From DATEJJ01 sp039649115 (GTDB lineage: Bacteria > Actinomycetota > Actinomycetes > Mycobacteriales > Micromonosporaceae), in assembly GCA_039649115.1 (NCBI GenBank), contig JBBWZQ010000294.1, positions 1-11,853 of the forward strand: a DNA stretch of 11,853 nt, given 5' to 3'. This document shows positions 6,384 through 11,853 of the stretch, one piece after another (position 1 is the stretch's first letter; the number at the start of each line of letters is the position of its first letter). A model generated the notes under the pieces. That model saw nothing but the letters and a program-made list of their open reading frames with translations, was not told the origin of the DNA and did no database searches. The position numbers were made by a program, and so were the translations under genes.

Positions 6384-7554
6384 ACCACCACGGGTGGCGC
6401 TGGTGCACGGCGCCGCGCCGGCCCGTCTGGACGGCGTCAGCGACTACGTCGGGCGGCTCGCCGAGGCCCTGTCCGCGGCCGGTGTGCGCCCGGCGGTGGT
6501 GCCGGTGCACCCGGGGCGGGGTACCGGCTGGTGGTCCACTGTAGACAATGCGGCGGCGCGGGTGGCGGCGGCGCGACCGGACGTGGTGCACGTCCAGTTC
6601 GCACCCTCGGCGTTCCGGTTCTCGCGGGTACCCGGGCTGCTGCTGCCGCACCTGTTGAGCCGCCGGGTGCCCCTGGTGACGACCCTCCACGAGTACGGCG
6701 ACCCGCCCGCCGGCGTCTGGCCCGAGCTGGAGCACGGCGGCCTGCTCGACCGGGACGCGGGCCGGCTGGTACCGGCCAGCCGCGCGCTGGTCGTGACGAA
6801 CGTGGCGCACGCCCGGTCCCTGTACCGGCGTACCGGCCGGTTCGCGGTGCGCCTGCCGCTCGCGCCCAACGTGGACGTGGCACCGGTGGCACCGGGCACC
6901 CGCGAGCGGGTACGGGCCGACCTGGGCCTGCCCCCGGACGCGCCGGTACTGGTCTTCTTCGGCTTCGTGCACCCGGTGAAGGGGCTGCGGTACCTCATCG
7001 AGGCGCTGCCCGCCCTGCGCGCCCGCCACCCCGACCTGCACCTGCTCGTGGTCGGCGGGCTGCCCTCCCTGGCGCTGCCCCAGGCGCAGGCCCACGCGTT
7101 CCGGGTGGAGCTGGCCAGCCTGGCCGGCGGGCTCGGGCTGTCCCGGGCGGTCACCTTCACCGGGTACCGGCCGGCCGCCGAGGCGTCGGCGCTGCTGTCC
7201 GCGGCGGACCTTGCCGTGCTGCCGTTCACCGCGGGGGTGACCGGCAAGAGCGGTGCGCTGCTGACCGTGCTGGCGCACCGGCTGCCCACCGTCGTCACCG
7301 TCCCCGACCGGCCCGAGCCGGACCTGGCCGACGGGCGGACCGTGGTGTACGCGGCCGGCCGGCGCGATCCCGGTGCGCTGGCCGGAGCGGTCGGGCGCGT
7401 GCTGGCGGACCGGGCGCTGGCCGAGCGGGTGGCGCGCGGCGGCCGGCAGCTGGTCGCCGCACGCACCTGGCCGGCCCTGGCGATCGGGCACTGCGACCTG
7501 TACGCGGCGCTGTTGCCCGCCCGCCAGGTCGGGCCCGCCCCGACCCATGCCTGA
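6373..7554 (+). CDS. GT4-type (GT-B fold) glycosyltransferase
   Basis: The 393-residue protein has the usual two Rossmann halves. The N-terminal half opens with RVALVHGAAPARLDGVSDYV (7-26), the acceptor-side Gly loop, then has HVQF (73-76) and LHEYGD (105-110). The C-terminal half has FFGFVHPVKGLRYLIEAL (195-212), VVGGLP (226-231), TFTGY (261-265) and the donor-binding stretch TGKSGALLTVLAHRLPTVVT (290-309). The EX7E motif of many GT4 enzymes is not intact: no Glu is seen in that stretch. It probably transfers a sugar from a nucleotide donor to a lipid, glycan or small molecule in the cytoplasm; donor and acceptor are unknown. ATG 6373 is preceded by GAGGGGG; a GTG about 20 bases inside is an alternative. 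It is first in a four-gene operon and overlaps the next gene by 8 bases. Confidence 0.85.
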   Translation: MLDSPPRVALVHGAAPARLDGVSDYVGRLAEALSAAGVRPAVVPVHPGRGTGWWSTVDNAAARVAAARPDVVHVQFAPSAFRFSRVPGLLLPHLLSRRVPLVTTLHEYGDPPAGVWPELEHGGLLDRDAGRLVPASRALVVTNVAHARSLYRRTGRFAVRLPLAPNVDVAPVAPGTRERVRADLGLPPDAPVLVFFGFVHPVKGLRYLIEALPALRARHPDLHLLVVGGLPSLALPQAQAHAFRVELASLAGGLGLSRAVTFTGYRPAAEASALLSAADLAVLPFTAGVTGKSGALLTVLAHRLPTVVTVPDRPEPDLADGRTVVYAAGRRDPGALAGAVGRVLADRALAERVARGGRQLVAARTWPALAIGHCDLYAALLPARQVGPAPTHA

Positions 7555-8548
7555 GTTCCGGGACATCCTCGTCGTTGACCTGCTCGGCGGCCTGGGTGAC
7601 CTGGTCCTCGCGCTGCCGATGATCCACGCGCTGGGCCGCCGGAACCCCGGCGCCGCGATCCGGGTCCTCACCCACGAGCCAGGAGCCGACCTGGTGCGCG
7701 GGGACCCGGCCGTCGCCGGCGTGCACACCCCGGCACACCCGCGGCCCGGGGCGGAGCGCGACGCGGTGCGCCGCGAGCTGGCCCGCCACCGGCCGGACCT
7801 CGCGGTCAGCACCACCCGCTACGACGGCATCCCCCAGCTGCTGGAAGCCGGGGCCGGGCGCGCGGTCACCGACCTGTGGCGGGCACCGCCGCCTGACGAG
7901 CTGGTGGACCGCCGCTACCTGCGGATCCTGCGCGACGAGGGGCTCATCGACGCGGCCGAGCTGGCCCGCCCGGCGCGGATCGCGCTGGCGCCGGCCGAGC
8001 GCGCCGCGGGTGAGCGGATGGTCGCCGCGCGGTTGGCGCCGGTACCGGAAAATGCCCCGGTCGTGCTGGCCGCGGGCGCCGGCATGGCGGTCAAGCGGTG
8101 GCCGGCGGCGGCGTGGCGGGAGCTGGCCCGCGGGCTGCGGGCCGCGGGCTTCCCGCTGCTCGCGCTCGACGACGGCGCGGACATTCCGGGGGTACCGGCG
8201 CTGCCGCGCTGCGGCCTGCGAGCCACGGCCGCCATGCTCGCCGCGATCGGCAAAAGGTGCGGCGCGCTGGTTGGCGGGGATACTGGTCCGGTACGGGTGG
8301 CCGCGGCGGTGGGAGTACCGGTGGTGGGACTGTTCGGACCGACGCTGGCCAGCCGGTACGGCTTCGGCGCCCGGCGCACCGCGCACCTGCAGGGGCTGCC
8401 GGAGTGCGGGTACCGGCGACCGACCGCCATCACCGAGCAGCCCTGCTGGTGGAGCGGGCAGTGCCCGCTGAGCGCCGACGGGCCGGCCTGCCTCGCCGAC
8501 ATCCCGGTTGACACGGTGCTGGCCGCCGTGAAAGAGGTGACAACATGA
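7547..8548 (+). CDS. GT9-family (heptosyltransferase-like) glycosyltransferase
   Basis: The 333-residue product has the GT9 hallmarks. These are DLLGGLGDLVLALPMIHAL (11-29) at the N-terminus, an AGAGMAVKRWP segment (176-186) where the Lys usually contacts the donor phosphate, and GGDTGPVRVAAAVGVPVVGL (243-262) followed by FGPT. In the last motif the usual His (GPxHxAAA) is Arg250. The C-terminal part has four cysteines (287, 300, 306, 315) in CGYRR...PCWWSGQCPL...ACL, which might form disulfides or bind a metal. GT9 enzymes classically add ADP-heptose to lipopolysaccharide. A Gram-positive actinomycete has none, so the product is more likely a glycolipid, wall glycan or natural-product sugar. 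The ATG at 7547 overlaps the GT4 stop by 8 bases; longer upstream starts would run deep into the GT4 gene. It overlaps the next gene by ATGA. Confidence 0.85.
   Translation: MPEFRDILVVDLLGGLGDLVLALPMIHALGRRNPGAAIRVLTHEPGADLVRGDPAVAGVHTPAHPRPGAERDAVRRELARHRPDLAVSTTRYDGIPQLLEAGAGRAVTDLWRAPPPDELVDRRYLRILRDEGLIDAAELARPARIALAPAERAAGERMVAARLAPVPENAPVVLAAGAGMAVKRWPAAAWRELARGLRAAGFPLLALDDGADIPGVPALPRCGLRATAAMLAAIGKRCGALVGGDTGPVRVAAAVGVPVVGLFGPTLASRYGFGARRTAHLQGLPECGYRRPTAITEQPCWWSGQCPLSADGPACLADIPVDTVLAAVKEVTT
8533..8540 (+). promoter_or_regulatory. Ribosome binding site of the beta-phosphoglucomutase gene
   Basis: AGAGGTGA within the last codons of the GT9 gene ends four bases before the ATG at 8545. 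It fixes the start and gives an ATGA stop-start overlap, as expected for translational coupling. Confidence 0.7.
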
Positions 8549-9309
8549 GGACGAGACTGGGGCTGCCCGACACGATCGAGGCCTGCCTGTTCGACCTGGA
8601 CGGGGTGCTCACCCCGACCGCCCTGGTGCACGCCGCGGCGTGGCAGGAGCTGTTCGACGAGTTCCTGAGCCAGCACCGGCCACCGGGCGGCTCCCCCGGC
8701 GCGGGTCCCGACCCGTACCGCCCGTTCGACGCCGGCGACGACTACGAGCACTACGTCGACGGGCGGGCGCGCGAGGACGGCGTGCGTGGCTTCCTCACCT
8801 CCCGCGGCCTCGTCGTGCCCGAGCAGACCGTACGGGAGCTCAGCCTCCGCAAGGACGCCATGTTCCTGCGCCGGCTGGAGCGCTCCGGCGTCCAGCCCTA
8901 CCCGGGATCGGTGCAGTACCTGCACGCCGCGCGGGAGGCCGGGCTGCGCCGGGCGGTGGTGTCCGCCAGCACGCACTGCGCCCAGATCCTGCGCGCCGCC
9001 GGCATCGAGGACCTGGTCGAGGAGCGGGTGGACGGGGTCGTGGCCCGGCGCGAGGGGCTGCGCGGGAAGCCGGCGCCGGACACGTTCCTGGCCGCGGCGC
9101 GCCGGCTCGGGGTGCCGCCGGCGCAGGCCGCGGTCTTCGAGGACGCGCTGGCCGGCGTCGCGGCCGGGCACGCCGGCGGCTTCGGGTGCGTGGTCGGGGT
9201 CGACCGGGTCGGCGACGCGCCGGAGTTGCAGGCGCAGGGCGCCGACATCGTCGTCAAGGACCTCGCCGACCTGCTGGACACGCCGGCCGCCACGGGACAC
9301 CCGGCATGA
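8545..9309 (+). CDS. HAD-family beta-phosphoglucomutase
   Basis: This 254-residue HAD phosphatase-fold protein has all four motifs. Motif I is FDLDGVLT (16-23), with nucleophile D17 and acid/base D19. Motif II is VVSAST (138-143, S140), motif III Lys is in RGKPAPDTF (173-181, K175), and motif IV is VFEDALAGV (197-205, E199 and D200). The second Asp of motif I and the cap between about 25 and 115 fit beta-phosphoglucomutases, which interconvert beta-glucose 1-phosphate and glucose 6-phosphate in the cytoplasm. The gene directly before a GH65 phosphorylase, with an ATGA overlap, is the strongest functional evidence, because GH65 inverting phosphorylases make beta-glucose 1-phosphate. A generic sugar phosphatase is the alternative. 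Confidence 0.88.
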   Translation: MRTRLGLPDTIEACLFDLDGVLTPTALVHAAAWQELFDEFLSQHRPPGGSPGAGPDPYRPFDAGDDYEHYVDGRAREDGVRGFLTSRGLVVPEQTVRELSLRKDAMFLRRLERSGVQPYPGSVQYLHAAREAGLRRAVVSASTHCAQILRAAGIEDLVEERVDGVVARREGLRGKPAPDTFLAAARRLGVPPAQAAVFEDALAGVAAGHAGGFGCVVGVDRVGDAPELQAQGADIVVKDLADLLDTPAATGHPA

Positions 9310-11660
9310 TCACGCACCGGTACTTCGCGGTCGACCCCTGGACGGTCCGGGAGACGTCGCTGGACCTGGGCGTGCTGGCCCAGAGCGAGTCCGTGCTGGC
9401 GCTCGCCAACGGGCACATCGGGCTGCGCGCCAACCTGGACGAGGGCGAGCCGCACGGGCTGCCCGGCACCTACCTCAACTCGGTGTTCGAGACGCGCCCG
9501 CTGCCCTACGCCGAGGCGGGGTACGGGTACCCGGAGTCCGGGCAGACCATCATCAACATCACCAACGGCAAGCTGATCCGGCTGCTGGTCAACGACGAGC
9601 CCTTCGACGTCCGGTACGGGGAACTGCACTCGCACGAGCGCACCCTGGACCTGCGCGCCGGGCTGCTGCGCCGGCAGACCACCTGGTCCTCGCCGGCCGG
9701 CAGCGCCGTCGAGGTCAGCTCCACCCGGCTCGTCTCCTTCGTGCACCGGTCGATCGCCGCGATCGAGTACACCGTCCGCCCGGTCGACTCGCCGCTCCAG
9801 GTCGTCGTGCAGTCCGAGCTGGTGGCCAACGAGCAACTGCCGCCGGTGACCGACGACCCGCGCGCGGCGGCGGCGCTGGAGGCGCCGCTGGCGGCGGAGC
9901 TGCACGGCGGCAAGGACACCCGCGCCATGCTCGTGCACTGCACCCGCCGCAGCCGGCTGCGCGTCGGCGCCGCCATGGACCACGTCATCGACGGTCCGCA
10001 GGAGACGGTCGTCACCTCGGAGGTGCGGGAGGACACCGCCCGGGTCACCGTCATCGCCCAGCTGAATCCGGGTGAGAGCCTGCGGATCGTCAAGTTCCTC
10101 GCATACGGCTGGTCGGCCACGAGGTCCCTGCCCGCGGTCTCCGCACAGGTCGAGGCCGCGCTGACCGCCGCCCGGGCGACCGGCTGGCAGGGCCTGGTCG
10201 ACGCGCAGCGCGGATACCTGGACGCCTTCTGGCGCAGCGCCGACGTGGAGCTGGTCGGCGACGACGAGGTGCAGCAGTCGGTCCGCTTCGGCCTGTTCCA
10301 CGTGCTGCAGGCCAGCGCCCGCGCCGAGCGGCGGCCGGTACCGGCCAAGGGGTTGACCGGGCCGGGCTACGACGGCCACGCATTCTGGGACAGCGAGACG
10401 TTCGTGCTTCCGGTACTGACGCACACGCTCCCGGACGCGGCGGCCAACGCGCTGCGCTGGCGGCAGTCCACGCTGCCCGCCGCCCTGGAGCGGGCCGGGC
10501 AGCTGAACCTGCGCGGTGCCGCCTTCCCCTGGCGCAGCATCGACGGGCGGGAGTGCTCCGGGTACTGGCCCGCCGGCACGGCCGCGTTCCACGTCAACGC
10601 CGACATCGCCGACGCGGTCATCCGGTACGTGGACGCGACCCAGGACCGGGAGTTCGAGCAGAGCGTCGGCATGGACCTGCTCGTGCCGACCGCCCGGCTG
10701 TGGATGTCGCTGGGCGACTACGACGCGTCCGGCCGGTTCCGCATCGACGGGGTCACCGGACCGGACGAGTACAGCGCGCTGGCCGACAACAACGTGTACA
10801 CCAACCTGATGGCGCAGCGGAACCTGTACGGCGCGGCGGACGCGGCCGGCCGGCACCCGCACCGCGCGCGCGAACTGGAAGTCACCGCGACCGAGGTCTC
10901 CGACTGGCGGGCCGCGGCGCACGCGGTGCTCATCCCGTACGACGACGCGCTGGGCGTGCACCCGCAGGCGGAAGGCTTCACCGAGCACGCGGTGTGGGAC
11001 TTCGCCGACACGCCGCCCACCGCGTACCCGCTGATGCTGCACTACCCCTACTTCGACCTGTACCGCAAGCAGGTCGTCAAGCAGGCCGACCTGGTGCTCG
11101 CCCTGCACCTGCGCGGCGACGCGTTCACCGCCGAGCAGAAGGCCCGGGACTTCACCTACTACGAGCCGTTGACCGTGCGGGACTCCTCGCTGTCCGCGTC
11201 CACCCAGGCGGTCATCGCGGCCGAGGTGGGTCAGCTCGACCTCGCCTACGAGTACCTCGGCGAGGCCAGCCTCATGGACCTGGACGACCTGCAGCACAAC
11301 ACCCGCGACGGGGTGCACATCGCGTCGCTGGCGGGCGCCTGGACCGCGCTGGTGGCCGGGTTCGGCGGCATGCGCGACTTCGGCGGCGCGCTGTGGTTCA
11401 GCCCGCGCCTGCCGGAGCGGCTGCGCTCGATGACGTTCTCGCTGCGCTGGCGCGGGCGGATCCTGCGGGTGGCCGCGACGCACACGGACGCGACGTACTC
11501 GGTGCTCGACGGTGCGGCGGTGGAGCTGCGCCACTGGGGCCAGGTGGTCCAGGTACCGGCGGGCGGCGAGGTGACCCGGCCGGTACCGCATCCGCCGCCG
11601 GCCGCGGCGACCCGGCCCCGGCAACCCCCCGGCCGCGAACCCGCCCGCCGCCACTCCTGA
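9306..11660 (+). CDS. GH65 disaccharide phosphorylase (maltose/trehalose/kojibiose phosphorylase type)
   Basis: The 784 residues match the family's usual size of about 750-790. The N-terminal beta-sandwich begins with the typical TSLDLGVLAQSESVLALANG (15-34) and GHIGLRANLDEG. The (alpha/alpha)6 barrel has GYDGHAFWDSETFVLPVL, YWPAGTAAFHVNADI and GVTGPDEYSALADNNVYTN, with Glu488 as the expected general acid. KQADLVLAL, RDSSLSAS (phosphate-binding loop) and HNTRDGVHIASLAGAW follow. It should split an alpha-linked glucose disaccharide with phosphate, inverting to beta-glucose 1-phosphate. Sequence alone does not tell maltose from trehalose, kojibiose or nigerose. The last 30 or so residues are Pro/Arg/Ala-rich and look non-conserved. 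The ATG at 9306 overlaps the mutase stop (ATGA). The 3' end is overlapped by an opposing open frame. Confidence 0.92.
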   Translation: MITHRYFAVDPWTVRETSLDLGVLAQSESVLALANGHIGLRANLDEGEPHGLPGTYLNSVFETRPLPYAEAGYGYPESGQTIINITNGKLIRLLVNDEPFDVRYGELHSHERTLDLRAGLLRRQTTWSSPAGSAVEVSSTRLVSFVHRSIAAIEYTVRPVDSPLQVVVQSELVANEQLPPVTDDPRAAAALEAPLAAELHGGKDTRAMLVHCTRRSRLRVGAAMDHVIDGPQETVVTSEVREDTARVTVIAQLNPGESLRIVKFLAYGWSATRSLPAVSAQVEAALTAARATGWQGLVDAQRGYLDAFWRSADVELVGDDEVQQSVRFGLFHVLQASARAERRPVPAKGLTGPGYDGHAFWDSETFVLPVLTHTLPDAAANALRWRQSTLPAALERAGQLNLRGAAFPWRSIDGRECSGYWPAGTAAFHVNADIADAVIRYVDATQDREFEQSVGMDLLVPTARLWMSLGDYDASGRFRIDGVTGPDEYSALADNNVYTNLMAQRNLYGAADAAGRHPHRARELEVTATEVSDWRAAAHAVLIPYDDALGVHPQAEGFTEHAVWDFADTPPTAYPLMLHYPYFDLYRKQVVKQADLVLALHLRGDAFTAEQKARDFTYYEPLTVRDSSLSASTQAVIAAEVGQLDLAYEYLGEASLMDLDDLQHNTRDGVHIASLAGAWTALVAGFGGMRDFGGALWFSPRLPERLRSMTFSLRWRGRILRVAATHTDATYSVLDGAAVELRHWGQVVQVPAGGEVTRPVPHPPPAAATRPRQPPGREPARRHS

Positions 11661-11853
11661 CGGCCGGCACGCGCACGTTGAGCTTGTCCGCCTCCAGCAG
11701 GAGTTCCTCGGAGTCGAGCAGCCGTCCGCCCGCCGGGTCGATGATGAGTGTTTCGACGTTGGCCAGTCCCCCGTGGTTGCTGCGCAGGGCCGGCCCAGCC
11801 CCCTTGAAGCGAATCTTGGCGGCAAAGGCACTGCAGCCGGTACCTTTGCCGCC
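11398..11853 (-). CDS. C-terminal part of an unrecognised protein entering from the right edge
   Basis: From 11853 down to a TGA at 11398 one minus-strand frame is open (151 residues). The first 68 residues look truly coding: third positions are nearly all G or C, and the text (GGKGTGCSAFAAKIRFKGAG, then GGLANVETLIIDPAGGRLL and EELLLEADKLNVRVPAV) is balanced with hydrophobic beta-strand-like stretches. Beyond about 11650 it turns into Arg/Pro/Ala/Ser-rich sequence antisense to the GH65 gene. Either the protein has a long disordered tail overlapping GH65 by 263 bp, or its real stop has been lost. I do not recognise the family. It could equally be a decayed gene fragment. Confidence 0.45.
   Translation of the reverse strand, partial: GGKGTGCSAFAAKIRFKGAGPALRSNHGGLANVETLIIDPAGGRLLDSEELLLEADKLNVRVPAVRSGGGRVRGRGVAGAGSPRPAADAVPAGSPRRPPVPGPPGPSGAAPPPHRRAPSTSRPCASRPPAGSARASAARTSSSAAAPAGAG
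11818..11853. repeat. Perfect 11-bp inverted repeat touching the window edge
   Basis: GGCGGCAAAGG (11818-11828) and CCTTTGCCGCC (11843-11853) are exact inverted copies around 14 bases that contain CTGCAG. The right arm ends at the last base of the window, so the true arms may be longer. It lies inside the minus-strand partial reading frame. Confidence 0.75.

Noticed and set aside
7373..7546. Longer N-terminus for the GT9 protein
   Set aside because: The extension lies inside the GT4 gene and is Arg/Cys/Pro-rich. The GT9 fold begins right after the ATG at 7547.
8640..9305. Longer N-terminus for the GH65 protein
   Set aside because: In-frame upstream sequence is Arg/Gly/Pro-rich and antiphase to the mutase gene. 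The GH65 family starts at about the ATG at 9306.
8898..11831. 977-codon minus-strand open frame over the mutase and GH65 genes
   Set aside because: Length comes from GC-rich codon structure on the other strand. No domain is readable, and near the right edge a different minus frame looks more like real protein.

Overview
The window is about 70% GC, third codon positions are almost all G or C, and GTG starts, Tat signals and ATGA overlaps are common. This points to an actinomycete. Heavy use of GTA/GTAC inside GGTACC is compatible with Micromonosporaceae, but that placement is only a guess. I see eight genes and no tRNA, rRNA, CRISPR array or insertion sequence.

Left part (1-4040, all minus strand). 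A Ser/Thr kinase-like protein (start 859) runs off the left edge. Four 33-bp tandem repeats stand where its activation segment should be. Upstream of it lie a strong GC hairpin (925-958) and a Tat-exported protein that looks like a diverged DyP-type peroxidase (991-2478). Next is a 475-residue regulator carrying two complete units of degenerate receiver plus LuxR helix-turn-helix, joined by a Gly-rich linker (2613-4040).

Middle (4041-6372). A 324-bp divergent intergenic region holds a relatively AT-rich stretch and several palindromes. It separates the regulator from a Tat-exported multicopper oxidase of the CotA/bilirubin-oxidase type with all copper ligands present (4365-6314). The regulator is therefore flanked by two exported redox proteins. 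A natural hypothesis is that it controls both.

Right part (6373-11660, plus strand). Four overlapping genes form a translationally coupled operon: a GT4 glycosyltransferase, a GT9 (heptosyltransferase-like) glycosyltransferase, a HAD beta-phosphoglucomutase and a GH65 disaccharide phosphorylase. The last two form a classical pair: phosphorolysis of maltose, trehalose or a similar disaccharide gives beta-glucose 1-phosphate, which is isomerised to glucose 6-phosphate. The start of the first gene lies in the 3' arm of a 16-bp hairpin that would hide both its ribosome binding site and its ATG.

Right edge (11398-11853, minus strand). An open frame enters from outside, converges on the GH65 gene and overlaps its 3' end. 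Its family was not recognised. A perfect 11-bp inverted repeat ends exactly at the window edge.
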